The notes under the pieces: generated by a model
What the model was told of the DNA's origin: nothing
Seen by the model: only the letters and a program-made list of their open reading frames with translations
The model's database searches: none
Made by a program: the position numbers and the translations under genes
Origin: Acidobacteria bacterium 28-1
GTDB lineage: Bacteria > Acidobacteriota > Blastocatellia > Pyrinomonadales > Pyrinomonadaceae
Assembly: GCA_002050365.1 (NCBI GenBank)
Contig: MWYZ01000036.1
Coordinates: forward strand, 1 to 64,000
Length of the DNA: 64,000 nt
Direction: 5' to 3'
Shown: one piece after another, positions 46,186-55,136 of the stretch
How the letters are laid out: the number at the start of each line of letters is the position of its first letter
How positions within the stretch are numbered: position 1 is the first letter of the stretch

Positions 46186-47612
46186 AAAATCTATTTTGGT
46201 TAATTTTACTGATTTCTTTATATGCGTCCGCAGCATTCGCGCAATGCGAGAAAGAACCGACGATTGAACGGACGGGCAAAATCATCCACGCGAAAAAGTT
46301 CAGCGTTCCGTTCAAGACGAATTTTGCTTCAAAAATGCTTTTCAAAATGATCGGCGCATTGACCGAAGGGCGCGAAAACGAAATGTTTCTATCGTTCGAC
46401 GCGAGCGTGACGGGCGCAGATTGGATGGTGAAAAACGCCGAAGCCGCCGTTTTAACCGTGTTCGTTGACGGCAAATATAATCAGGATGTAATTCTTTTCG
46501 CGGGCGCGAAAAAGTTCAACTATCGAGCGAGCTTGGGAAAATTTGAGACGGGCGAATACATATTGAGCATCGCCCTCAACGAAGCGCGTTCCGCACCGAA
46601 CGCCAAACAGGTGAAATTATTCTCTTCTTCAATTTTCCCAAGCGAGTTGACTCTGGTAAAAAACGGCGGCGACGAGCGCGACTTCATCGCGTTGACTCAC
46701 GCGCCCGTGATTTACGCGCGTCCCGACACGGTTGATAAATTCTCTGACATTCCGCTTTTAACTTATTACGAAATTTTTCCATTTGGTGAAAACGCTTTCA
46801 AAATTCGCTACACCGTCATATACAGCAACGAAGACGGCGGCACGCAAACCGCCGCGCTGATGGCGCGTTGGGGACGCGCAACTGACATCGAATGGGTTTA
46901 TGAAATCGAATTTAAAGACGGCAACCTCGTTTCCGAAATTTATCAAGGCGCAAATCACGAAACGAAAAAGTTTGCAGGCAAGCGCATTTTCGGAAATCAT
47001 TCGCTAATTTTCGACGTAACCGTGAACAATAATTTTTCCGACGCGGGTTGTTCCGAATTGCGCTCGGCGCAACTTCCGATAAAAGTTGATTTATCACGAA
47101 AGTCGCGTGAAACCATTATGGACGAAAACGAATGGACGTATCGCTTAATGGCGCAGGAAGCAACGAGAGAAGGACGCATCAACGCGGCGAAACTCGACGC
47201 GAACACGATTGCCGACCCGCGTGATTATCTCTACGCTGAGATTTACAGCGAACCGAAAGCGGCGGCGATTGCGCTCGAAGCCGAATCTTTTAGCGGTGAA
47301 AAGTTTTCTTCCGATTTAGGAAACGCGGCTTTGCGTGTCAGCCGCAACGGATTTGTGCGGATTGCGATGCGCTTTCCGAAAGATTCTATGGCGAATTTTC
47401 CGGCGGCGGTTACCGTTGCTTGTTATGCGGCTTCAAACGACGGTTCGACGCGAGAAGGTTCTTGCCAAAATCTGCGATTGATAAAATTGGTGCGGCTTGA
47501 CCAAAATTATTTGCCCGTCGTCCAAAAACTTGACTCGCCGCCGCAAACGGTTAAAGTTGGCGAAAAAGCCGTCTTTCCGTTTTCGCAACGCAGACAAGCA
47601 ATTTTGAGATAA
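46182..47612 (+). CDS. Secreted protein of unknown function
   Basis: A 476-residue protein with signal peptide FWLILLISLYASAAFAQ. No family is recognised. The middle portion (DIPLLTYYEIFPFGENAFKI, YSNEDGGTQTAALMARWGR, DIEWVYEIEF) has paired beta-strands and acidic residues, and the C-terminal part has AALRVSRNGFVRIAMRFPKD. There are few cysteines and no transmembrane helix beyond the signal. It is translationally coupled to the PHP gene upstream (4-nt overlap) and lies 63 bp before the YncE-phosphoesterase gene, so it is probably a periplasmic partner of those two. Confidence 0.75.
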   Translation: MKNLFWLILLISLYASAAFAQCEKEPTIERTGKIIHAKKFSVPFKTNFASKMLFKMIGALTEGRENEMFLSFDASVTGADWMVKNAEAAVLTVFVDGKYNQDVILFAGAKKFNYRASLGKFETGEYILSIALNEARSAPNAKQVKLFSSSIFPSELTLVKNGGDERDFIALTHAPVIYARPDTVDKFSDIPLLTYYEIFPFGENAFKIRYTVIYSNEDGGTQTAALMARWGRATDIEWVYEIEFKDGNLVSEIYQGANHETKKFAGKRIFGNHSLIFDVTVNNNFSDAGCSELRSAQLPIKVDLSRKSRETIMDENEWTYRLMAQEATREGRINAAKLDANTIADPRDYLYAEIYSEPKAAAIALEAESFSGEKFSSDLGNAALRVSRNGFVRIAMRFPKDSMANFPAAVTVACYAASNDGSTREGSCQNLRLIKLVRLDQNYLPVVQKLDSPPQTVKVGEKAVFPFSQRRQAILR

Positions 47613-47675
47613 TTATTTTTAAGCGTTAGAATAAATATTCCAACAAGTTCTAATTTTCCGGGAGAATCTAAACAA

Positions 47676-50600
47676 ATGTCTGCCTTTGCCCGACGATTTT
47701 TTATTTTTGCATTCGGTTTATTGATTTTAGCCACAATGGTTACCGCTTTTTTATGGCTGCCGCCCGAATCGGCGGCGCAAGGTGAAATTGTTAATAATGT
47801 CGGCACGCAGGGACGCGCTTTAACGCCTGCCGGAAAACTTATTGTGGACGCGGCGACGAATCTTCCGGCGGTTGCGCCGCTTACGGTTGATTTTGTTCGC
47901 TCGCCCGATAATTCCGGCACGGACGGCAAAGGTCGTTTCTTGATTGCCGTCAATAGCGGGTTCGGTTTGCAGTTTAATTCCGAAAGCAAAGCGCAGCAGA
48001 CATTATCGGTTATTGATTTGAACTTAATGCCCGAACCGCAAGTTATTCAAAACGTCTATTTTCCGACTCCGAACAGCGCGAATTTCGGCGTAACATTTTC
48101 CACCGAAAAAGATACGGACGGCACTTTTACGATGTTTGTTGCGGGCGGTTTTCAAAACCGCATCTGGATTTTCAAATTCAATCCGAACGAAAAAGAGCCG
48201 ATTTCACCCGGCAATAAACCCGACGCAGAACTTAAAGCCGGATTTATCGATGTCGGCGCGTTTTCCGATTACGCCCCGAGTCCGTATTACAACCGCAATC
48301 TAGCGCCGGTTTATCCGACCGGAATCGCTTTAAGTCCCGACAATGCGACGCTTTACGTCGCTAATAATTTAGGCGACAGTTTAGGAATTTTGCAGGATTG
48401 GAAAGGTGAGCGAAAAATCACGAGAGTTCGGCTCAGGCGCAACGGCTCGTCGCAGTTTGTTTATCCGTATGATGTCGAAATTCTTCCCGAAGCCAACAGT
48501 AATCGAGTCGCAAAAGTATATGTTTCGCTGTGGGGCGACGCTTCCGTGGCAGTGGTTAATCCCGAAAATCCGGCTCAAACTTTGAAACATATTGCAGTCG
48601 AACGGCACCCGACGGCGATGCTTTTGAACGCTGATAAATCGCGCCTTTTCGTCGTTAATTCCGATGCCGACAGCGTTTCCGTTATTGACACGGGAAGCGA
48701 CCGCGTGTTTGAAAAAATCAATGTCAAATTGGCTGAAAATGCTTTGGGCGGAATGAGTCCCGAAGGTTTAGCTTTAAGCGCGGACGAAAAAACTTTGTAT
48801 GTCGCCAATTCTCACACGAACGCCGTCGCCGTCGTTTCGCTTGCGGATTCGGGTGTGCAGAGTTTTGACTCAAAACCACAAAATCCAAAATCGAAAAAGC
48901 AAAATCCAAAATCCAAAGTTGCCGGTTTTATTCCGACCGGAAATTATCCGTCGGCAGTTGCCGTCGTGCAAAATCGTTTGTTTATCGGCAATGGCAAAGG
49001 CACCGGCTTTGAAAACTCTTCGGTGATTGTCAACAATTCGGGACGCGCTCCGAATATGCCCAACGAAAAATTTCCGGCAGGCAAAACCAATCGGCGCGGG
49101 CAGTATAATCCGTCGCTGACCAGCGGCAACCTTAGTTTGGTTGATTTGCCGAACGAACGCGCTCTTTATGAATACACGCAGGCGACGATGCGAAATAACG
49201 GCTTGCTCGGTGCGAAAAACAAACCGCTTTTTGCCGGAAATCGTTCGCCATTCAAACACATTATTTACGTTATCCGTGAAAATCGCACTTACGACCAGGT
49301 TTTCGGCGATTTGGAAAAATCAGGCGATGGCTCAAAAGCCGACGGCGATGCTTCGGTTGCTATCTTCGGCGCGGGAGAAATTGCCAAATCGCCTTCCGGC
49401 AAAAGTCAAAACATCACGCCTAACGCCCGCGCTTTAGCGTTGCGTTTCGGCTTGCTCGACCGCTTTTTCGTCAACGCCGAAGCCTCGCCAGACGGACATA
49501 ACTGGTCAACCGCCGCTTTTTCCAGCGATTTTGTGGACAAGGTTTTCCGCTGGAATTATTCGGGGCGCGGTCAGACCTATGATTTTGAAGGCTTTAACCG
49601 TCTGCCGTCGTTCGAGCCGCCCGCGAACCAGCCGCCCGGCAGTGTTCCGTCCGTTTTTCGTCTGCCCGCAACGGAAAACGACATCGCCAATTTTATGAAG
49701 CGGTTTGTTCCGTATTTGAACGGCAGCCGCGACATTGCCGAACCGGAAACGCTTTATTTGTGGGATGCGGCAAAGCGTGCCGGTTTGACATATCGCAACT
49801 ACGGCGAATTCGTCGCCACCGTCTCCGAAGCCGATGTCGAGGAGGTCAACACGCGCAAATCGAAATCCTATCCTGATTTATCGCCGACCGAGACCGCTTT
49901 TGCGACGAAAAAATCTCTCGAAGGCAATTTTTCGCCTGCGCATCCGAATTTCGATATGCTGATTCCAGATGCGATGACGACCGATTCTTACCGCGCGGCA
50001 AAGGAAAATAAAGCGATTGACGCGGCAATTACCGGAAATAATTCCGAACCGAAGTTTCGCGGCACGTCACGTTTCGGCGCGTGGCGAAGGGAATTTCGCG
50101 GGTTCGTAGAAGATTTGAAAAGCGGTAAAGGCGACCGTCTGCCGAATCTTTCGATTGTTCGTCTGTCGAATGACCACACGGCTGGCTTAAATGAAAAAAT
50201 GCCGACTCCGCAGTTTTTCGTCGCCGAAAATGATTACGCGCTCGGGCGAATGGTTGAAGAAGTGTCGAACAGCCCGTATTGGAAGGACACCGCGATCTTC
50301 GTGGTTGAAGATGACGCGCAGGATGGACCCGACCACATTGACGCGCATCGTTCGCCCGCGCTGGTTATTTCCGCTTATAACCGGAAGGGCGCGCTCGTTC
50401 ACGATTATCACAACACGGTCAGCCTTATTCGCACAATGGAAATTTGTCTGGGCTTGCCGCCTATGAACTTCTTAGATGCGAACGCCGCGCCGATTGATAT
50501 TTTTACCGTTGAGCCGGATTTAACCACGTTCCGGGCGAGTTTGCCAGATGTGGCTTTGGATAATCTCTTTCCGCCGAAGAAAGTATCAACCGCAATGCGT

Positions 50601-50789
50601 GAATATATGAAACTCACTGATGAGCAAAATTTAGAATTTGCTGATATGGCAAACCCGCGCCAGCTGAACGAAATCATCTGGTTTTCAGTGCGTGGCGAAA
50701 AATTTCCGATGCCCGAAATCGCGCGTCTTCCGGCGTTCGATTTGTTAATCGCCGGTATTCGGGAAGAAGACGAAGATGCGGAGGAGTAA
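47676..50789 (+). CDS. YVTN beta-propeller / phosphoesterase fusion
   Basis: A 1037-residue secreted protein. After an N-terminal hydrophobic signal (FFIFAFGLLILATMVTAFLW) come YVTN/YncE propeller blades at about 90-430 (LSPDNATLYVANNLGDSLGI, LFVVNSDADSVSVID, LSADEKTLYVANSHTNAVAV). From about 520 to 960 is an AcpA/phospholipase-C-type phosphoesterase: HIIYVIRENRTYDQVFGDL with metal and nucleophile residues, ASPDGHNWSTAAF, RLSNDHTAGL, FVVEDDAQDGPDHIDAHRSP. The family releases phosphate from phosphomonoesters or phospholipids. A heptad array at 48879 inserts KPQNPKSKKQNPKSK between propeller strands. ATG 47676 has GGGAG about 10 nt upstream. Same strand as the PHP gene and probably one operon. 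Confidence 0.9.
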   Translation: MSAFARRFFIFAFGLLILATMVTAFLWLPPESAAQGEIVNNVGTQGRALTPAGKLIVDAATNLPAVAPLTVDFVRSPDNSGTDGKGRFLIAVNSGFGLQFNSESKAQQTLSVIDLNLMPEPQVIQNVYFPTPNSANFGVTFSTEKDTDGTFTMFVAGGFQNRIWIFKFNPNEKEPISPGNKPDAELKAGFIDVGAFSDYAPSPYYNRNLAPVYPTGIALSPDNATLYVANNLGDSLGILQDWKGERKITRVRLRRNGSSQFVYPYDVEILPEANSNRVAKVYVSLWGDASVAVVNPENPAQTLKHIAVERHPTAMLLNADKSRLFVVNSDADSVSVIDTGSDRVFEKINVKLAENALGGMSPEGLALSADEKTLYVANSHTNAVAVVSLADSGVQSFDSKPQNPKSKKQNPKSKVAGFIPTGNYPSAVAVVQNRLFIGNGKGTGFENSSVIVNNSGRAPNMPNEKFPAGKTNRRGQYNPSLTSGNLSLVDLPNERALYEYTQATMRNNGLLGAKNKPLFAGNRSPFKHIIYVIRENRTYDQVFGDLEKSGDGSKADGDASVAIFGAGEIAKSPSGKSQNITPNARALALRFGLLDRFFVNAEASPDGHNWSTAAFSSDFVDKVFRWNYSGRGQTYDFEGFNRLPSFEPPANQPPGSVPSVFRLPATENDIANFMKRFVPYLNGSRDIAEPETLYLWDAAKRAGLTYRNYGEFVATVSEADVEEVNTRKSKSYPDLSPTETAFATKKSLEGNFSPAHPNFDMLIPDAMTTDSYRAAKENKAIDAAITGNNSEPKFRGTSRFGAWRREFRGFVEDLKSGKGDRLPNLSIVRLSNDHTAGLNEKMPTPQFFVAENDYALGRMVEEVSNSPYWKDTAIFVVEDDAQDGPDHIDAHRSPALVISAYNRKGALVHDYHNTVSLIRTMEICLGLPPMNFLDANAAPIDIFTVEPDLTTFRASLPDVALDNLFPPKKVSTAMREYMKLTDEQNLEFADMANPRQLNEIIWFSVRGEKFPMPEIARLPAFDLLIAGIREEDEDAEE
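48879..48920. repeat. Heptad array inside the propeller-phosphoesterase gene
   Basis: Six 7-nt units (caaaatc, caaaatc, gaaaaag, caaaatc, caaaatc, caaagtt). 42 nt equals 14 codons, so the insertion keeps frame and adds a basic, low-complexity linker. Same period as the intergenic arrays elsewhere in the window. Confidence 0.8.
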
Positions 50790-50868
50790 ATTTGAGTTCT
50801 GGTAGTAAAAGAAAATAAATCAATTTTAAAATTAGCCGCGATAAAAGAAATTCAGACAAAAGAAAGTC

Positions 50869-51477
50869 TCACTTAGAATTGGCTTTCCACAAAGAACCAT
50901 CTTCATATTCAATGCTCTGTATAACTATTTGCTCGGAATACAGTTCGCGCGATTTGTCACCGGCTTTCGTCGCATCGATAGTTTCAGTTGGAGGAGAGGC
51001 TGAATGTGCAACGATATTTTTGGTTTTGCCGGGAGAAATGCTCACTTTGCTGATAAACTGCCGTTGACCGACTATTGCTTCCGTACCCGGCTCGAAAAAC
51101 ACATACTCCCAGAGGATTGCTCGAATCGTTTTCTCTCCATTGTTTTTAATTTTTAGTTCATATATGTATCTAGTCACATAGTTGCTAACTGCTCTTTCGG
51201 ACGTGTTTTTGCGCGGTGGAGGAGCAATTTCCGGCGATTTTCCCTGCCGAATTCTCAGTTCATTTTTCCGCATATATTCTTTGCGGTCATACTCTGCCTG
51301 TCGCTGTTCATTGTTTGCGCGTAACGGATCTTCATCAAGTGCCGGGTTACGTACTTCGAGCCGCCATTTCCTTTGAACAATTATCACATTCGATGTATCG
51401 GACGGATTCAGTAAAGCCTGTGCCCAAGCCGCGGCCGCCAATAAAAACAGCATTGTTACCGCGTATAAAACTTTCAT
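50869..51477 (-). CDS. Secreted protein of unknown function
   Basis: A 202-residue protein with signal peptide VLYAVTMLFLLAAAAWAQ. It has a highly charged central segment (EQRQAEYDRKEYMRKNELRI), a proline patch (APPPRK), then beta-rich sequence (YIYELKIKNNGEKTIRAILWEYVFFEPGT) resembling immunoglobulin-like or FxLYD-type extracytoplasmic domains. No catalytic motif is visible. It is convergent with the phosphoesterase gene and separated by about 220 bp from a terminator that serves neighbouring genes. Confidence 0.7.
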   Translation of the reverse strand: MKVLYAVTMLFLLAAAAWAQALLNPSDTSNVIIVQRKWRLEVRNPALDEDPLRANNEQRQAEYDRKEYMRKNELRIRQGKSPEIAPPPRKNTSERAVSNYVTRYIYELKIKNNGEKTIRAILWEYVFFEPGTEAIVGQRQFISKVSISPGKTKNIVAHSASPPTETIDATKAGDKSRELYSEQIVIQSIEYEDGSLWKANSK

Positions 51478-51697
51478 AACAAATCCTTATCCTATCTTTT
51501 AATTACAGATAACGCTGACTATAAGTCATATTATCATCAGGTGGCATTTGTTTAAGTCGCTTAGATTTTGAATTTTACAGCATTAGATTTCGTTTTTTCT
51601 CAACGATACAACCATCTCAAAAACTTTTCTTTATGAAGTTATAACAACAAAATGTAAATCTAAGAACGAATCTTAAATCATCTCACTGGCTTGGATA

Positions 51698-51728
51698 GAA
51701 AAGGTATCTGTGAAAGATACCTTTTCTG
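51698..51728. terminator. Terminator after the lipase-like gene
   Basis: GAAAAGGTATC/GATACCTTTTC stem with a 7-nt loop, 19 bp past the minus-strand stop at 51747. The A run on the plus strand becomes T on the minus strand. The 269-bp gap around it holds no gene. Confidence 0.82.
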
Positions 51729-51746
51729 TTTGATTAAGCCAAAATT

Positions 51747-52805
51747 CTAACGCGCTGCATAAACGTTCATATTCGTGTTACGCGATGAATCGGTCGTCTG
51801 CGCCGGGTCGCGCATTCCGCTTGTATGACACCAACCGGTTTTGTGTCCGAGATTATTTGCGCCCGGCAGTTGAGCGTAAGCCTTTTCGACTACGCCGTCT
51901 TCCGGGTCGCCTAAAAACAAATCCGTCGCCAAACTACAGTAATCATAGCGATACCAAAGGTCGGTGAAAGATGTCGTGTGATAGAAAACTTTTGCCCGCG
52001 CCCACGTGGGAATGTTTGCCATCCACGCCGCCGCTCCCGAATAAGTCAAATCATTGTTCGAGCCGCACCCTGCACCAAAAACGCTTCCTAAAGCCGCCAG
52101 ATTTCCCGCGATAGCTGTGCCTTGATACGGCGTTCCGACCGATTGAATCAGGCGCGTTCCGGTTGCGTAATCAAGCCCGCTCCAATAATAAGTGTAGAGA
52201 TGAAGCGAAGCCGCCCCGCCCTGACTGTGCGCGACGATGCCGAATGACGGCAAACTTGCGCCGAAATCCCGAATGAGTTGGGCAAATTGGTCGTGCGAAC
52301 GGTTTTGACCTAAATCCAAAAAAGTAACGTAATTGGAAAAATGCCCCGCGTTTCGCGCCGTCGCCCAAACGTCACCCGAACAATAACCGTGAACGAGCAT
52401 TAATTTTCCGCCCGGCGCGTCGGTTTCGATTTCTTTGACGGGACGAACACCCGTTCGCATTTCTTCGGTGATTTCGCCGCCCGAATTTCTTTGCAGATTT
52501 TCCGGCAACTCAATGTTCGGAAGCGAAACAATTTCTCTCGTGCCAAGCATGGCAAACGAATCGGAGTCTTGGGCGCGAATGTTTCTCAATTCATAATTAC
52601 TTTCTGCATCGGAACGCGCCAGCCAACGCGCGTCGAGCGTTATTGGCAAAACAATTTGTCTTCCAAAGGATTTTTCTGCCAAAGTCATTCCGCCAATCCA
52701 CGCAATCGCTTTTTGATTTCCATCTGCACCGCGTCCCCAAACTTCGGCGTGCGCGAGAACTTTTTGTCCGGCTTTCAAGTTACGCACGGGCAATTCAATT
52801 CTCAA
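51747..52805 (-). CDS. Alpha/beta-hydrolase (lipase-like) part of a broken secreted protein
   Basis: 352 residues. The first 110 form beta-sandwich sequence (VLAHAEVWGRGADGNQKAIA); from about 130 comes a hydrolase domain: KLMLVHGYCSGDVW (oxyanion loop HGY), FGIVAHSQGGAAS with nucleophile serine (AHSQGG), and a likely catalytic histidine near the C-terminus (KTGWCHTSG). Several cysteines suggest an exported protein. It has no signal of its own. It overlaps the upstream frame by 4 nt and begins in mid-domain: the same frame reads DDTRLRIELPV upstream, continuing the domain of the other frame. So a one-base indel near 52820 splits one gene. Confidence 0.8.
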   Translation of the reverse strand: MRIELPVRNLKAGQKVLAHAEVWGRGADGNQKAIAWIGGMTLAEKSFGRQIVLPITLDARWLARSDAESNYELRNIRAQDSDSFAMLGTREIVSLPNIELPENLQRNSGGEITEEMRTGVRPVKEIETDAPGGKLMLVHGYCSGDVWATARNAGHFSNYVTFLDLGQNRSHDQFAQLIRDFGASLPSFGIVAHSQGGAASLHLYTYYWSGLDYATGTRLIQSVGTPYQGTAIAGNLAALGSVFGAGCGSNNDLTYSGAAAWMANIPTWARAKVFYHTTSFTDLWYRYDYCSLATDLFLGDPEDGVVEKAYAQLPGANNLGHKTGWCHTSGMRDPAQTTDSSRNTNMNVYAAR

Positions 52806-53569
52806 GCGCGTGTCGTCATTGATTTAGCAAATGCTTCTCCTTCAAAAACAGCGCGGCTTGCCGCTACATCAACGATGTGTTCGCCCGTACGGATGAAGGT
52901 TTCGCCGTTCGGCGTTATACCTTTAGCAGTAATTTGCGCGACGAATTTTCCTGCTTGCGTCGGCACGAATGCACCGCCGAAGATACCGTCGTCGGCTGCT
53001 GCGTCATTGTGATTTCCATCGTCGAACATTTGGATTCTGACAATTTCACCGTTCGGCGTTTCAATTCTGACTGATGATTCGCGGATGTTACCCGCCAAAG
53101 CCGCATCGTTTTTATTATCGAATAACGACGCGATTAATCCGACGCTGTTTCCGCGCACGGTTTCCAGCGTGTTGATATAAGAATAAAGTCGGTAAGGCGA
53201 TTCGCTCGAAACAACCAAAAAACCTGCTGATCGCGATTCGCTTGTATTTATTTCGACACGCAAGACACCAGACGCTACGCCTTTGAAACTGAAAACTTCG
53301 GCGGGAAATTGTTCATCACCCAAACCGTAAAAACTTTCCGTGCGCTCGATACCGTGCAGATTTCCGTCTTGCCGCAAATTGAAAAAATTTGCATTCGGCA
53401 AAGCGAGTTTTATCCGCCAACTTTCACCGTTCGGCGCAAGCAACATTAATTTAAAATCGTCGGCATTTTCAATCGGAATTTCAAATTTTTGCACGATTCG
53501 ATTGGCGAGAATAGGAAGCATCGCGGTTTTCGATTTCAAACCCAAATCGGCTGGATTTGGAAGGCGCAT
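52802..53569 (-). CDS. Beta-rich N-terminal part of the broken lipase-like protein
   Basis: 255 residues. MLPILANRIVQKFEIPIENA and FKLMLLAPNGESWRI look like a P-domain-type beta-sandwich. Later segments (VRIETPNGEIVRIQMFDDGN, NDAAADDGIFGGAFVPTQAG) fit a calcium-binding immunoglobulin-like repeat with DDG(N)-type acidic loops (choice-of-anchor X type). Its ATG directly follows an in-frame TAA that cuts it from its own signal peptide (53570-53707), so as annotated it could not be exported. It ends at SMTTRA by frameshift. Confidence 0.7.
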   Translation of the reverse strand: MRLPNPADLGLKSKTAMLPILANRIVQKFEIPIENADDFKLMLLAPNGESWRIKLALPNANFFNLRQDGNLHGIERTESFYGLGDEQFPAEVFSFKGVASGVLRVEINTSESRSAGFLVVSSESPYRLYSYINTLETVRGNSVGLIASLFDNKNDAALAGNIRESSVRIETPNGEIVRIQMFDDGNHNDAAADDGIFGGAFVPTQAGKFVAQITAKGITPNGETFIRTGEHIVDVAASRAVFEGEAFAKSMTTRA

Positions 53570-53812
53570 TTACGGAATTTCTTCCGCCGTTCCGGCAAGT
53601 TGTTTGAAATCTGCGTTGGTCAAATCGTTTTTCTGCGCAGCAACGGCGGTTACAAAATAAGCCGAAAGCAGCAAAAAAATCAGAAAGTTCGGTTTTGGAA
53701 TTCGCATTGACAATTCTCCTCATTAATTTTCAGAAATTTAGAAAAGCTAAAAAATGTGGTTGGTCAGTAAAAAGTGAATTGATTATAAAGTTGATTTTAA
53801 TATAAAGCAACG

Positions 53813-53945
53813 AAAAAATGGATAACGGAAAATAATAACGGAAAATTTGAAGACGTTTTGCAAATTAGCTGAAAGTTTCGTTCGACAACGGTTATCGTTT
53901 TTACTTTAAATTATTATTTACCATTATCCATTTTTCATTTTCCAT
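53813..53945. repeat. Foldback with a heptad right arm
   Basis: AAAAATGGATAACGGAAAAT at 53814 pairs imperfectly with TTATTTACCATTATCCATTT around 53914. The right side continues as 7-nt units ending in CAT (ttaccat, tatccat, ttttcat, tttccat). The whole 300-bp gap between the broken lipase gene and the lipoprotein gene holds only this. Confidence 0.65.
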
Positions 53946-54022
53946 TAACAACCCTTTTCCAAACGGCAAATCTTCGCTACTATTTAATTCAAATCATTAG
54001 CCGGTAAAACAAAAGGAAAATT

Positions 54023-55015
54023 ATGAAATCAGCAAAATTGTTTATATTTTTAGTTGCTCTCGCCGCTTTTTCAGCTTGTGCGACTTCAACGACAAACACA
54101 AACGCAAACACGAATAACAATGCAAATCTAACAAACACGGCAAACGTTAATACTAAACCGACTGCGCAAAATTTAACGGAAGTTCCGCGCCCGCAAAAGA
54201 TTCAAGATGAAATGACGACGCGCGGCGAACAAGATAATGCCGCGCCGACCATTACAGTTGTCGAACCGAAGAACGGCGCGACCGTTAACAGTTCGGTTGT
54301 GAAAGTTAAATTAACCCTGGCGGGCGATTTGAAAGGCTATAAACCAACGAAAGATATGACGACGGGTATGGGAAATCACATTCACGTCATTCTCGACAAT
54401 CAACCGTATGAAGCTTATTACAATCTTGACCAAGAGTTTGAACTGCGAAATGTTTCAGATGGCGAACACACTTTGCGCTTTTTCCCTTCGCGCCCTTGGC
54501 ACGAGAGTTATAAAAACGCCAACGCTTTTCAAATGGTAAAATTCACCGTCAGAAACGGCGGTGCGGATACGACAAAACCTGCAACAACTAACGCCAATCA
54601 AGCGATGTCGAACGCGAATACTTCCGCTACGCCCGAAGGAAAAGATATGCAATCTTCGACGGCGGGTGCGATTGACGCGGCGAAGCCGCTCTTAACTTAC
54701 AGTCGTCCGAAGGGCGAATACAAAGGCGCAGATGCCGAAGCGATTATGATTGATTTTTGGCTTTCTGGTAATCAGCCCGTGCTACAAAATGATGATCCAA
54801 ATGGTCAGCTCGTAGCAATTGGAAGTCCTTTTCGTGTGCGTTATTCAGTTGATGGCGGCGAAGCTAAATTTATTGATAAATGGCAAGCGATTTGGCTTTC
54901 CGGTTGGACGGAAGGAAAACACACAATCAAACTCGAACTTGTTGATAAGGACGGAAATCTCGTGGACAACGGCGGTTATAATTCGACGACACGCGAAATT
55001 ACCGTTACGAAATAA
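54023..55015 (+). CDS. Lipoprotein of unknown function
   Basis: A 330-residue protein with a lipoprotein signal (LFIFLVALAAFSAC; Cys about residue 19) and then an Asn/Thr-rich linker (NTNANTNNNANLTNTANVNT) typical of lipid-anchored outer proteins. Two similar beta-domains follow: ITVVEPKNGATVNSSVVKVK...NHIHVILDNQPYEAYYNL...DGEHTLRFFPSRPWHES, and a second with FRVRYSVDGGEAKFIDKWQA...TEGKHTIKLELVDKDGN, separated by another Asn/Thr linker. The pattern is that of extracellular immunoglobulin-like domains. Function unknown. Start ATG has AAAGGAAAATT upstream. Confidence 0.78.
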   Translation: MKSAKLFIFLVALAAFSACATSTTNTNANTNNNANLTNTANVNTKPTAQNLTEVPRPQKIQDEMTTRGEQDNAAPTITVVEPKNGATVNSSVVKVKLTLAGDLKGYKPTKDMTTGMGNHIHVILDNQPYEAYYNLDQEFELRNVSDGEHTLRFFPSRPWHESYKNANAFQMVKFTVRNGGADTTKPATTNANQAMSNANTSATPEGKDMQSSTAGAIDAAKPLLTYSRPKGEYKGADAEAIMIDFWLSGNQPVLQNDDPNGQLVAIGSPFRVRYSVDGGEAKFIDKWQAIWLSGWTEGKHTIKLELVDKDGNLVDNGGYNSTTREITVTK

Positions 55016-55090
55016 AAAGTTTAGAGTTTACGCTTCAGCGTGCCTTTCGCATAAAAAAGGAAACTAAAGTTTGAACTCTAAACTTTTTTC
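55014..55090 (+). terminator. Long inverted repeat/terminator after the lipoprotein gene
   Basis: AAAAAGTTTAGAGTTT and AACTCTAAACTTTTTT form 16-bp arms around 40 nt. The arms are built of 7-nt units (aagttta, gagttta). The T run makes termination plausible. Confidence 0.65.
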
Positions 55091-55136
55091 TTTTAATCTC
55101 ACATAATCAAAAATCAAATTGGAGTCAAAAAATTTT

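Larger units (their letters stand above)
51747..53707 (-). pseudogene. Whole reading region of the broken lipase-like gene
   Basis: The true start is ATG 53707, preceded by a perfect GAGGAG at 9 nt and followed by a signal peptide (FLIFLLLSAYFVTAVAAQ). After 45 codons an in-frame TAA (53570-53572) intervenes, and the same frame goes on at ATG 53569. A frameshift near 52820 follows. Restored, the protein would be about 650 aa: signal, beta-rich adhesive-type region, hydrolase. Acidobacterial proteins of this build are sometimes labelled conditioned-medium-factor or choice-of-anchor proteins; I am unsure of that name. Confidence 0.65.

Noticed and set aside
48879-48920. CRISPR-like array
   Set aside because: Units are 7 nt with no spacers and lie inside a coding frame.
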